DNA of 64,000 nt, from assembly GCF_041915215.1 (NCBI RefSeq), contig NZ_JAYSBV010000014.1; one strand, 5' to 3'. The DNA is from Zoogloea sp021286885 (lineage in GTDB: Bacteria > Pseudomonadota > Gammaproteobacteria > Burkholderiales > Rhodocyclaceae). The notes below the pieces were generated by a model that saw nothing but the letters and a program-made list of their open reading frames with translations, made no database searches and was not told the DNA's origin. Below, piece after piece: positions 36,557-45,027 of this stretch (positions are counted from its first letter, which is position 1; each line of letters begins with the position of its first letter). The translations under genes and the position numbers were made by a program.

Positions 36557-37408
36557 TTACCCCAGACGCCGGTAGGTGCGCAGCACCACATGGGCCCCCA
36601 GCGTGAGCTGGGTCAGGGCGGCGGCCCGGGCCCGGCCTTCGGGGCTGGTGCGGTAGAGGTGGGGCGTCATGCACAGCAGATCGGCGATCAGGGCCTGGCT
36701 GTCGAGATTTACGGCGTGCTGCTGTTCCTCGCAGCTTTCCAGGGCGAAGCCGGCGGGGGGGGTATCGTCCCGGGGGCGCTCTTCCTTGAGGCGTGGATAG
36801 ATGATTTCCCGCAAGGCCCGCAGGTGTTCGGGGCCCGCATCCAGCTGGATCAGCAGCCCGCCGGGTTTCAGCACCCGGGCAAACTCGGGATACACCGGAA
36901 AGCCGAACATGCACAGCACCCGGTCCAGGGTGGCGTTGTGTACCGGCAGTCGGGCATTGCTGCCCACCACCCAGGTGCCGCGCTTTTCCCGCTTGGCGGC
37001 GGCCTGCACCGCCCATTTGGAGATGTCCAGCCCCAGGAGCGCCAGGGGCTGGCCCCGCTGTTCGGCGGCGTGGGTGAGTTGGCGCAGGTAATAGCCTTCC
37101 CCGCAGCCCGCGTCCAGGCAGGCCAGGGGCCTTGTGCTGGCGGGGGCGATGCCTGCCAGGGTCGCCCGGCTCACCAGATCGGCGATGGGGGCATACACGC
37201 CGGTTTCCAGAAAACGCCGGCGGGCGGCCACCATCTCTTTGCTGTCGCCCGGATCTTTGGAGCGTTTTTGCTGTACGGGCAGCAGATGCACATAGCCCTG
37301 GCTTGCCCGGTCAAAACTGTGGCCAGAGGCGCAGCACAGGCCGCCCGCCGTGGGCTGGAGCGGCTGCCCGTCCAGGGGGCAGGCGAGGGCATCGAAGGGG
37401 GTAATCAT
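36557..37408 (-). CDS. rlmA: 23S rRNA (guanine-N1)-methyltransferase RlmA-like
   Basis: A 283-aa SAM-dependent rRNA methyltransferase. The N-terminal zinc finger is visible as CPLDGQPL, then CCASGHSFD; the SAM motif is CLDAGCGEGYYL, and GFPVYPEFARVLKPGG follows. The full-length pattern matches RlmA, which methylates G745 or a neighbouring G of 23S rRNA (the exact position is family inference). It is transcribed on its own strand and diverges from the sulfonate operon. Confidence 0.88.
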   Translation of the reverse strand: MITPFDALACPLDGQPLQPTAGGLCCASGHSFDRASQGYVHLLPVQQKRSKDPGDSKEMVAARRRFLETGVYAPIADLVSRATLAGIAPASTRPLACLDAGCGEGYYLRQLTHAAEQRGQPLALLGLDISKWAVQAAAKREKRGTWVVGSNARLPVHNATLDRVLCMFGFPVYPEFARVLKPGGLLIQLDAGPEHLRALREIIYPRLKEERPRDDTPPAGFALESCEEQQHAVNLDSQALIADLLCMTPHLYRTSPEGRARAAALTQLTLGAHVVLRTYRRLG

Positions 37409-37603
37409 GGGGGGAGCGCAGGGTGGGGCAGATTCAAGGGGCGGATTCTACCGGCAGGCCGACCAAAAATTTAAAAGCTCATACCTATAAGTTCAGCAGC
37501 TTTCTGTATTTGGGATGTGTTCAGGGGGGATTTAGCATTTTTCCACCCCATAAAAATATGCGCAGCTGCCTCAAGCCTGCAGCCCTCCCAGAAAGCCTCT
37601 CCC

Positions 37604-38614
37604 ATGCAAAGAAGAACTGCCCTCCGTTTTTTGTCCGTGTTGGCCCTTGTGGGTCAGGCGAGCTTTGCCCGGGCCGAAGTCAGTGAAGTCCGGATTGCCC
37701 AGCAATATGGCATCAGCTATCTGCCCCTGATGTGGATGGAGCAGAACAAGCTGCTCGAAAAGCACGCCGCCGCCCGGGGCCTGGGCCCCATCCGGGTGAG
37801 CTGGGCCAAGTTTGCCGGTGGCAGCGTGATGAACGACGCGCTGCTCTCGGGCAGCCTGGACTTTGCCTCGGCGGGCGTGGCGCCGGCAGTCACCCTCTGG
37901 GCCAAGACCCGGGGCACGCAGCTTGAAGTGCGGCTGGTGAGCGCCCTGAGCGCGATGCCCATGTATCTGAATACCCGCAATCCCAACGTGAAGAGCATTC
38001 GCGACTTCACCGAGAAGGACAAGATCGCGCTGCCGGCGGTCAAGGTTTCGATCCAGGCCGTCACCCTGCAGATGGCCGCCGAAAAGGTGTTTGGCGAAGG
38101 CCAGCACGGGCGCCTGGATGCCTACACCGTCACCCTGGCCCACCCGGACGCCCAGGCCGCATTGCTGTCGGGCACCAGCGAGGTGACGGCCCATTTCTCG
38201 TCGCCGCCCTTCCAGTATCAGCAGCTGGAAAAGCCCGGCATCCATACCGTGCTCAATTCCTACGATGTGCTCGGCGGCCCATCCACCCAAAACGTGGTGT
38301 ATACAACCGCCCGCTTCCGGGAAGCCAATCCCAAGGTGTATCAGGCCTTCCAGGCCGCCCTGGATGAGGCAGTGACTGCCATCAGCAAGGACAAGAAGGC
38401 CGCCGCTGAGTTTTACCTCAGGGTGTCCCGGGACAAGGACACGGTGCAGGACATCCTGGCCATGCTCAATGATCCCCAGGTGGATTTTTCTCCGGTTCCC
38501 AAGAACACCACCAAGTACGCCAACTTTCTCAACAAGGTGGGCGCCATCAAGCAGAAGCCGGCGAGCTGGAAAGACCTGTTCTTCCCCGAAATCCACGCGC
38601 AGCCCGGGAGCTGA
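37604..38614 (+). CDS. ABC transporter substrate-binding protein, sulfonate/taurine type
   Basis: A 336-aa periplasmic protein (SsuA/TauA-like fold). Start ATG at 37604 opens a signal peptide ending SFARA before EVSEVRIAQQYG. The motif QYGISYLPLMWMEQNKLLEKH, GGSVMNDALLSGSLDFASAG and the later KYANFLNKVGAI segment place it among nitrate/sulfonate/taurine binders. It is followed at two bases by the ATPase gene and then the permease gene. The 195-base leader is AT-rich for this genome and holds no recognised operator. Ligand is inferred from the TauD-type gene in the cluster. Confidence 0.87.
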   Translation: MQRRTALRFLSVLALVGQASFARAEVSEVRIAQQYGISYLPLMWMEQNKLLEKHAAARGLGPIRVSWAKFAGGSVMNDALLSGSLDFASAGVAPAVTLWAKTRGTQLEVRLVSALSAMPMYLNTRNPNVKSIRDFTEKDKIALPAVKVSIQAVTLQMAAEKVFGEGQHGRLDAYTVTLAHPDAQAALLSGTSEVTAHFSSPPFQYQQLEKPGIHTVLNSYDVLGGPSTQNVVYTTARFREANPKVYQAFQAALDEAVTAISKDKKAAAEFYLRVSRDKDTVQDILAMLNDPQVDFSPVPKNTTKYANFLNKVGAIKQKPASWKDLFFPEIHAQPGS

Positions 38615-38616
38615 GC

Positions 38617-39411
38617 ATGAGCGAACCCCTGCTTGACGTGCGCAACGTCACCCTGCGCTACAAGACCCGGGAGCGGCTGGTCACGGCCACCCATCAGGTC
38701 AGCTTTCAGGTTCATGCGGGCGACCGCTTCATCCTGCTGGGCCCCTCCGGCTGCGGTAAGTCCACCCTGCTCAAGGCGGTGGGCGGCTATCTGAAGCCCG
38801 CTGCCGGGCAGATCCGGCTCCACGGCAGCCCCATCGCGGCCCCGGGGCCGGATCGGATGATGGTGTTTCAGGAGTTCGACCAGCTCCTGCCCTGGAAAAC
38901 CGTGCGCGAGAACGTGGTGTTTGCGCTGGAAGCCAGTGGCCGGCTCAAGGGCCGCGCCGCCGACGAAAAAGCCCGCCATTACATCGACAAGGTGGGCTTG
39001 ACCCGCTTTGCCGATAGCCATCCCCACACCCTCTCGGGCGGGATGAAGCAGCGCGTGGCGATTGCCCGGGGCATGGCCATGGAGCCGGACATCCTGCTGA
39101 TGGACGAGCCCTTCGCCGCCCTGGATGCCCTCACCCGCCAGCAGATGCAGGACGAGCTGCTGCGCCTGTGGGAGGACACCCGCTTCACGGTGCTGTTTGT
39201 CACCCACTCGATCAGCGAGGCGATCCGCCTGGGCAACCGCATCCTGCTGCTCTCCGCCCACCCGGGCCAAGTGCGCGAGCTGCTCGAAAGCGACGGCATC
39301 GACCGGCCCGACGCCCACGGCGAGCTGCTCAGTGCACGCATCCACCGCCAGCTGTTTGCCGCTGATCCCTTGTCCCACCCATCTTCGGAGGATGCGCGTT
39401 ATGTCGCTTGA
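38617..39411 (+). CDS. ABC transporter ATPase, sulfonate/taurine type
   Basis: A 264-aa cytoplasmic ATPase. Walker A is GPSGCGKST, the signature is LSGGMKQRV, Walker B ILLMDEPFAALD, and the switch His lies in VTHSISEAI. It begins two bases after the binding-protein gene. Together with the permease it forms the importer. The 3' end overlaps the permease gene by 11 bases. Confidence 0.93.
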   Translation: MSEPLLDVRNVTLRYKTRERLVTATHQVSFQVHAGDRFILLGPSGCGKSTLLKAVGGYLKPAAGQIRLHGSPIAAPGPDRMMVFQEFDQLLPWKTVRENVVFALEASGRLKGRAADEKARHYIDKVGLTRFADSHPHTLSGGMKQRVAIARGMAMEPDILLMDEPFAALDALTRQQMQDELLRLWEDTRFTVLFVTHSISEAIRLGNRILLLSAHPGQVRELLESDGIDRPDAHGELLSARIHRQLFAADPLSHPSSEDARYVA

Positions 39412-40279
39412 AGCCGTTTCCATCGCCCTACCGGGCCGGGCGCTCCCCGTAGGCAGTCCCGAGGCTGATGCCGATGCAGTCGAGCGCCCCCTCAGTCTCG
39501 CTGAAAAGCTCTACAACATCGGCGCCCTGCGCAAGGCCCTGGTGCTGCTCGCCCTGGCGGGCGTGTGGCAGGCCTACGCGCTCCATCTGGGCAATCCGCT
39601 GCTCTTCCCCAGCTTCACCGAGACCCTCGCGGCGCTGGTGGACGGCGTGCGCTCCGGCGTGCTGCCCCAGCGAGCGCTGGCGTCCATTGAGGTGCTGCTG
39701 CTGGGCTACGCGGGCGGGATTGTGCTCGCCGCCCTCGGGACGGCGCTGGCCATCGGTTCGCGCATCGGCAACGATGTGCTCGAAACCCTCACCGCCATGT
39801 TCAACCCGCTGCCCGCCATCGCGCTGCTGCCCCTGGCCCTGCTGTGGTTCGGGCTGGGGCAGGGGAGTCTGATCTTCGTGCTGGTGCATTCGGTGCTGTG
39901 GCCGGTGGCGCTCAGTACCCACAGCGGTTTCAAGGGCGTCTCCAACACCCTGCGCATGGTGGGGCGCAACTACGGCCTCTCGGGCCTGCGCTACGTAACG
40001 GCAATCCTGATCCCGGCGGCCTTCCCCTCGATTCTGGCGGGGCTCAAGAACGGCTGGGCCTTCGCCTGGCGCACCCTGATTGCCGCCGAGCTGGTGTTTG
40101 GCGTCAGCTCCGGTGCGGGCGGGCTGGGCTGGTTCATCTACGAGAACAAGAACCAGCTGGAAATCCCCGCCGTGTTTTCAGGGCTGCTCACCGTGATCCT
40201 GATCGGGCTGGCGGTGGAGAACCTGGTGTTCCGCACCCTCGAAGCCCGCACCGTCCACCGCTGGGGCATGCAGGCTTAA
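39401..40279 (+). CDS. ABC transporter permease, sulfonate/taurine type
   Basis: A 292-aa inner-membrane protein with about six hydrophobic segments and the EAA-like loop (RNYGLSGLRYVTAILIPAAF, PSILAGLKNG) that contacts the ATPase. A 40-residue hydrophilic N-terminal tail precedes the first helix. The ATG at 39401 is preceded by GGAGG and overlaps the ATPase gene; a much longer upstream in-frame reading is the ATPase gene in another frame. Confidence 0.92.
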   Translation: MSLEAVSIALPGRALPVGSPEADADAVERPLSLAEKLYNIGALRKALVLLALAGVWQAYALHLGNPLLFPSFTETLAALVDGVRSGVLPQRALASIEVLLLGYAGGIVLAALGTALAIGSRIGNDVLETLTAMFNPLPAIALLPLALLWFGLGQGSLIFVLVHSVLWPVALSTHSGFKGVSNTLRMVGRNYGLSGLRYVTAILIPAAFPSILAGLKNGWAFAWRTLIAAELVFGVSSGAGGLGWFIYENKNQLEIPAVFSGLLTVILIGLAVENLVFRTLEARTVHRWGMQA

Positions 40280-40330
40280 ACCTGACCTTCCCACGCCGAC
40301 CTTGCCTCCCAAATTTCTGAGCATACGATC

Positions 40331-41233
40331 ATGAGCTTTTACCGCGATTACAACGACAAGCAAGCCCTGCAAAGCTGGAACCAGCGCCCGCGCCAAACTT
40401 ACGAAACCATTCGGGTGACCCCCCTTTCGCCCGCCCTGGGGGCCGAGGTGGAAGGCCTTGATCTGCGCCAAGCGTTGCCGCCTTGGCAGTTGGACGAAGT
40501 CCGCCGCGCCCAGGCCGAAAACCTCGTGCTGGTGTTCCGCAACCAGCCGGTGAGTACCGAGCAGCACAAGCGCTTTGGCGAATATTTTGGGCGGCTGCAT
40601 CGGCATGTAAGTGCCGGCAAGCGCGCCCCCGGCGGCGACCCGGAAGTGCTCGCCTGGAAAACCAATCAAGCCAGCCGCTTCACCGCCGGCGAGGCCTGGC
40701 ACAGCGATGTGTCCTGCGACCCGGAGCCCATCACCACCTCCATCCTGCACCTCACCCGGCTGCCCGAAATCGGCGGGGGCGACACCGCCTTCGCCAACAT
40801 GTATCTGGCCTACGAGTCCCTTTCGGACAGTTTCAAGCAGTTCATCGAAGGCCTCACTGCCGTGCATTCGGGCGAAGAGGGCTGGACCAACGGCTACGGC
40901 GACGAGCCCGCCCCGGGCGCCAGCTTCACCGCCACCGAGCACCCCGTAGTGGCGCGCCATCCGGTGACCGGGCGCAAGTTCCTGTTTGTAAACCGGGCCT
41001 TCACCTCCCACATTCCCCAGCTCACCCGGGCCGAGAGCCAGGCCGTGCTGGAGGTTTTGTACCGCCAAGTGGAAACCAACCTGGGCTTCCAGACCCGCAT
41101 CCACTGGACGCCGGATACCCTCGTGTTGTGGGACAACTGGGCGGTTCAGCACCAAGCCATCTGGGATTACTATCCCTACGAGCGTTGGGGGGAGCGGATT
41201 TCTGCGATCTCCGGCGCACGCCCGCAACAGTAA
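40331..41233 (+). CDS. TauD/TfdA-family 2-oxoglutarate dioxygenase
   Basis: A 300-aa non-heme Fe(II) enzyme. The iron ligands are visible as the H-x-D motif WHSDVS (His124, Asp126) and the distal His274 in VQHQAIWDYY. Such enzymes hydroxylate the carbon next to sulfonate (taurine) or aryloxy-acetate groups and release sulfite or phenol. Its position after a sulfonate-type transporter points to desulfonation of an organosulfonate for sulfur supply. Exact substrate is unknown. It is 51 bases from the permease and probably in the same operon. Confidence 0.88.
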   Translation: MSFYRDYNDKQALQSWNQRPRQTYETIRVTPLSPALGAEVEGLDLRQALPPWQLDEVRRAQAENLVLVFRNQPVSTEQHKRFGEYFGRLHRHVSAGKRAPGGDPEVLAWKTNQASRFTAGEAWHSDVSCDPEPITTSILHLTRLPEIGGGDTAFANMYLAYESLSDSFKQFIEGLTAVHSGEEGWTNGYGDEPAPGASFTATEHPVVARHPVTGRKFLFVNRAFTSHIPQLTRAESQAVLEVLYRQVETNLGFQTRIHWTPDTLVLWDNWAVQHQAIWDYYPYERWGERISAISGARPQQ

Positions 41234-41282
41234 AAACCAGCCGCCGGTGCCCCCGCGCCGGCGGATGCAGCCAAGGACAACC

Positions 41283-42029
41283 ATGACCGTATTGATTACC
41301 GGCGCCTCTGCCGGCTTTGGCGCTGCCATTGCCCGTGCCTTCGTGAAAGGCGGCCACCGGGTGGTGGCCACCGCCCGCCGCCTGGATCGCCTCAAGGCCC
41401 TGGCCGACGAGCTGGGCGACGCCCTCCTGCCCTTTGAACTGGACGTGCGCGACCGGGATGCCGTCGCCGCACTGCCCGGCGCCTTGCCCGCCGCGTTTGC
41501 CGAGATCGACATTCTGGTGAACAACGCCGGCCTCGCCCTGGGCCTGGAGCCCGCCCACAGCGCCAGCCTGGACGACTGGCAGACCATGATAGACACCAAC
41601 TGCAGCGGCCTCGTGCAGGTAACCCGTGCCCTGCTGCCCGGCATGGTGGCGCGCAACCGGGGGCACATCTTCAACCTGGGCTCCACTGCCGGCAGCTGGC
41701 CTTACCCGGGTGCCAACGTGTATGGCGCCACCAAGGCCTTCGTGCGCCAGTTCAGCCTCAACCTGCGTGCCGATCTGGCCGGCACCGCCCTGCGCGTGAC
41801 CGACATCGAGCCCGGCCTGTGTGGCGGCACCGAGTTCTCCAACGTGCGCTTCCACGGCGACGATGCCAAGGCGGCGGATGTATACAAGAACGTCCAGCCC
41901 CTCACCGCCGAAGACATTGCCGATACCGTGTTCTGGATCGCCTCCCGCCCGGCCCACGTCAACATCAACACCATCGAGCTGATGCCGGTGGCCCAGGCGT
42001 TTGCCGGGCTTTCGGTGCATCGGGGCTGA
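41283..42029 (+). CDS. ydfG: YdfG-type short-chain dehydrogenase (3-hydroxy acid/malonic semialdehyde)
   Basis: A 248-aa NADP-dependent SDR. It shows TGASAGFGAAIARAF, NNAGLALGLEPAHSAS, STAGSWPYPGANVYGATKAF and DIEPGL, a pattern close to E. coli YdfG, which oxidises serine or 3-hydroxyacids and reduces malonic semialdehyde. It could handle the aldehyde released by the dioxygenase (for taurine, aminoacetaldehyde), though this is inferred. The ATG at 41283 has AAGGA five bases upstream. Confidence 0.88.
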   Translation: MTVLITGASAGFGAAIARAFVKGGHRVVATARRLDRLKALADELGDALLPFELDVRDRDAVAALPGALPAAFAEIDILVNNAGLALGLEPAHSASLDDWQTMIDTNCSGLVQVTRALLPGMVARNRGHIFNLGSTAGSWPYPGANVYGATKAFVRQFSLNLRADLAGTALRVTDIEPGLCGGTEFSNVRFHGDDAKAADVYKNVQPLTAEDIADTVFWIASRPAHVNINTIELMPVAQAFAGLSVHRG

Positions 42030-42150
42030 TGCTGCCGGCGTATGCCCGCCGGTGTGCGGGCATACGTCACATAGTGTTTCTGCAACAGAGGCTTAGACCA
42101 TACGGCTCGGTGCCTTTATCATCTTGCCCGTTCCGTCCTGTGTGTCCCCC

Positions 42151-44253
42151 ATGTCTGCCCCTGTTGCACCCGCGTCCGAAGCTTCTTCCTTTCCCCGTAT
42201 TCCTGCCCTGGATGGCTTGCGCGCCCTCGCGGTGGGGGCGGTGATTGGCTACCACTGCGGGGTGCCGGGCGTCTTTGAGGCGGGCTTTTTGGGGGTGGAT
42301 GTGTTTTTCGCCCTGTCGGGCTTCCTCATCAGCGGGCTGCTGCTGCGGGAGTTTGAAACCCGGGGGCAGGTGGGCTTTGCCGGCTTCTACCTGCGCCGGG
42401 CCCTGCGCCTGCTGCCCGCCGTGCTGGGGCTCCTGGGGGTGGCTGCCTGGGTAACGCCCTGGTTGCTCCCCGAGGCGCTCCCCCGGCTGGTGCACGACAT
42501 GCCCGCCGCCGCTTTTTATCTGGCCAACTGGAGCCAGATCTACGCGGGCCAATCCTATTTCGAGCGCTTCGGCGCGCCGCCCCTGCTCCAGCATTTGTGG
42601 TCGCTGGCGGTGGAGGAACAGTTTTACATCCTGTGGCCCGTGCTCTTTGTGGGCGCCCTGCGGGCCGGGGGCCGGGGGCTGGCCGCCGGGCTGGCCCTGG
42701 CCGGGGCGCTGCTGTCTTCGGGCTGGATGGCCTGGGTGTATCAGTTTGTGGTGGATGGGGGCGACCCGAGCCGCGCCTATCTGGGCTCCGACACCCACCT
42801 GATGGGCCTCCTGAGCGGTGCCGCCCTGGCCTGTCTCTGGCGCCCCGGCCAGGTCGCCCCCGCCCCCTGGCTGCGCGGGCTGCTGCGGGCCGGCGGGCTG
42901 CTGGGTCTGGGGGGGCTGGCGGCCCTCATGCTGGGCCTCAACGAAGGGAGCGAAGGGCTCTACTTGGGCGGCTTCTGGCTGGCCGGCGGGCTCAGCTGCC
43001 TGCTGATCGCCTGTCTCAGCCTGCCCCCGGCGGGCGGCCCGCGCCCCCTGGCGGCCCTGCTCGAAAGCGCCCCGTTGCAGTGGGTGGGCACCCGTTCCTA
43101 TTCCCTGTATCTGTGGCACTGGCCAATTTTTGTCTGGCTCCAGGTCTCGCCCGCCACCCCGCCCGGGGTGCTGGCCCTGGGGCTGGGGATGAGCGCCCTG
43201 TGTGCCGAGTTTTCCTATCGCCTCATCGAACGCCCCTTCCGCCGTTTGGCCTGGGATGGGGGCCTGCAAGTGCGTGTGCTCGCCCCCCTGCTGGGAGTGC
43301 TGGGCTGTGCCGGCGTGAGCCTCGCCGCCCTGTTGCCCGGCTGGAGCCCGGAAGGGGGCGGAAGCGGCGTGGCGGTGGCCGGCACCCTCACGCCCCTGCC
43401 AGCGCCCGTGGTGCACCCTGCTCCTGCTGAAGCCCCCGCGTCGGCACCCCAGCCCGCAGCCCCGGCGGAATCCACCGCTTCGCTGGCTGCGTCTGATCCG
43501 ACCCCCGCGCCCCTCCCGCCCGAACTCGCTGCCCTGCCGCGCCTGCCCGCCGGCACCCGCATTACCGCCGTGGGGGATTCGGTGCTGCTGGGCGCCCGGG
43601 AAACCCTCAAGCGCAGCATGCCCGGCATCGCGGTGGATGCCCAGGTAGGGCGCCAGCCCGTGCAGGGCATCAAGGTGCTGCGGGAGCTGCGCGCCAGCGC
43701 CAGCCTGTCGGATACCGTGGTGCTCCACCTGGGCACCAACGGCTATCTGAGCGAAACCACCCTGCGCACCCTGCTGGACGAACTCCAAGACCGGCGCCGG
43801 GTGATCGTGCTGAATGTGCACGCCAACCGGCGCTGGACCGAGCCCAACAACGCCCTGCTCAAGCGCATCGGCCCGGCCTACGCCAACGTGCGGCTCATCG
43901 ACTGGGAAGCCCTCTCGGCCCGCAACCCGGATTACTTTGTGGCCGACGGGGTGCACCTCACCACCCGGGGCATCGCCGCCTTCGCCCGGGAGATCATCAC
44001 CAGCGCCGGCCCCGCCACGCCGCCCCCCGCCGCTGTGGCGGCAGGGGCCAAGCCCGCCCCCGCCCCGCAAAAGCTCGCCCTGCTGGAGCTGCCTGGCCGC
44101 CCCCCGCGTCTGGCCGACAAGCCCGAGCGCAGCGATAAAGCCGAGCACCCCGGCCACGAACGCCCCGAGCGCCCCGAGCGCACGGAAAGCGCCGCCCCCA
44201 GCGCTGACGCCTCCCGCGAACCCGGCCCGCCCCCGGCCCCTGCCCAGGAATGA
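42151..44253 (+). CDS. OatA-like acyltransferase-SGNH fusion, probable glycan O-acetyltransferase
   Basis: A 700-aa protein. The N-terminal acyltransferase-3 domain has about ten membrane helices with PALDGLRALAVGAVI, GFLGVDVFFALSGFLIS and HLWSLAVEEQFYILWP. After a Pro/Ala linker (residues about 420-465) comes an SGNH esterase-fold domain: GDSV (Ser477), VDAQVGRQ, HLGTNG, and Asp599/His602 in DGVHL. The layout and these motifs resemble Gram-positive OatA, which O-acetylates MurNAc. A low-complexity Pro/Arg/Glu tail (about 80 residues) follows. It is ATGA-coupled to a lytic transglycosylase gene, which supports a peptidoglycan substrate. LPS or exopolysaccharide acetylation remains possible. 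Confidence 0.8.
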   Translation: MSAPVAPASEASSFPRIPALDGLRALAVGAVIGYHCGVPGVFEAGFLGVDVFFALSGFLISGLLLREFETRGQVGFAGFYLRRALRLLPAVLGLLGVAAWVTPWLLPEALPRLVHDMPAAAFYLANWSQIYAGQSYFERFGAPPLLQHLWSLAVEEQFYILWPVLFVGALRAGGRGLAAGLALAGALLSSGWMAWVYQFVVDGGDPSRAYLGSDTHLMGLLSGAALACLWRPGQVAPAPWLRGLLRAGGLLGLGGLAALMLGLNEGSEGLYLGGFWLAGGLSCLLIACLSLPPAGGPRPLAALLESAPLQWVGTRSYSLYLWHWPIFVWLQVSPATPPGVLALGLGMSALCAEFSYRLIERPFRRLAWDGGLQVRVLAPLLGVLGCAGVSLAALLPGWSPEGGGSGVAVAGTLTPLPAPVVHPAPAEAPASAPQPAAPAESTASLAASDPTPAPLPPELAALPRLPAGTRITAVGDSVLLGARETLKRSMPGIAVDAQVGRQPVQGIKVLRELRASASLSDTVVLHLGTNGYLSETTLRTLLDELQDRRRVIVLNVHANRRWTEPNNALLKRIGPAYANVRLIDWEALSARNPDYFVADGVHLTTRGIAAFAREIITSAGPATPPPAAVAAGAKPAPAPQKLALLELPGRPPRLADKPERSDKAEHPGHERPERPERTESAAPSADASREPGPPPAPAQE

Positions 44254-44942
44254 CCCGGCCCATGACGCCCGCCCTGGAACCCTCCGCCCCCACCCCCGCC
44301 CGTCGCCCCTGGCTGCGCGGGGTGCTGATCCTGGGCCGGCTGCTGGGCGTACTCGCCCTGGCCCTGGCCGGCTACCGCTGGCTGTATGTGCCCGAACCCA
44401 GCCCCCCGGCCCCCGCCGAAGAGGCCGAGGCCGCGCCCCAGGCCTTCCCCCGCTTTGAAGGGGCCGACCTGGCCGGGCTCACCCCCGCCCAGCGGGCCGT
44501 GGCCACCTGGCTGGGCAACAAATACCGGGTCGCCCCCGAAGCCGTTGCCTATCTGCTGCTGGAGGCCGAGCGCCTGGCGCCCCTCTACAAGCTGGACGTG
44601 AACCTCATCATGGCGGTGGCCGCCATCGAATCAAACTTTCACCCGCTCATCGAAAGCCCGGTGGGCGCCCAGGGGCTGATGCAGGTCATGCCCCAGATCC
44701 ACGCCTACCGCTACGAGGCGTATCAACAAAAGAATGCCGCCCTCGATCCGGTGGTCAATCTGCAAGTGGGCGTCAGCATCCTGCGCGACGCCATCAAGCT
44801 GCGCGGCGGCTCCGAAGACGCCGGGCTGATCTTCTACTTTGGCGGCGACGGTGCCGCTGGCCAGCGCTACCTGGCCAAGGTCAGGGCCGAACAAGCCCGC
44901 CTGCGCCGGGTGGCGGCGGGCGAGGATGTGCCGATCCGCTGA
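44250..44942 (+). CDS. Membrane-anchored lytic transglycosylase (SLT domain)
   Basis: A 230-aa protein. One N-terminal membrane helix (residues about 22-42) is followed by a Pro/Glu linker and a lysozyme-like SLT domain: catalytic Glu127 in AAIESNFHP, then GAQGLMQVMPQIH and NLQVGVSILRDAI. It cleaves the MurNAc-GlcNAc bond forming 1,6-anhydro products in the periplasm. The start overlaps the stop of the acyltransferase gene by four bases, so the two are co-translated; O-acetylation of the 6-OH of MurNAc blocks this reaction, giving a functional link. Confidence 0.9.
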   Translation: MTRPMTPALEPSAPTPARRPWLRGVLILGRLLGVLALALAGYRWLYVPEPSPPAPAEEAEAAPQAFPRFEGADLAGLTPAQRAVATWLGNKYRVAPEAVAYLLLEAERLAPLYKLDVNLIMAVAAIESNFHPLIESPVGAQGLMQVMPQIHAYRYEAYQQKNAALDPVVNLQVGVSILRDAIKLRGGSEDAGLIFYFGGDGAAGQRYLAKVRAEQARLRRVAAGEDVPIR

Positions 44943-45027
44943 TCCGGCCCCCGCCCGCCTTGCCGCCTGCCCGCATTGTTTTGAGCCTTCCCCCGTTTTA
45001 TTTGTGATCTGCCTGCCCGGAGTTTTC

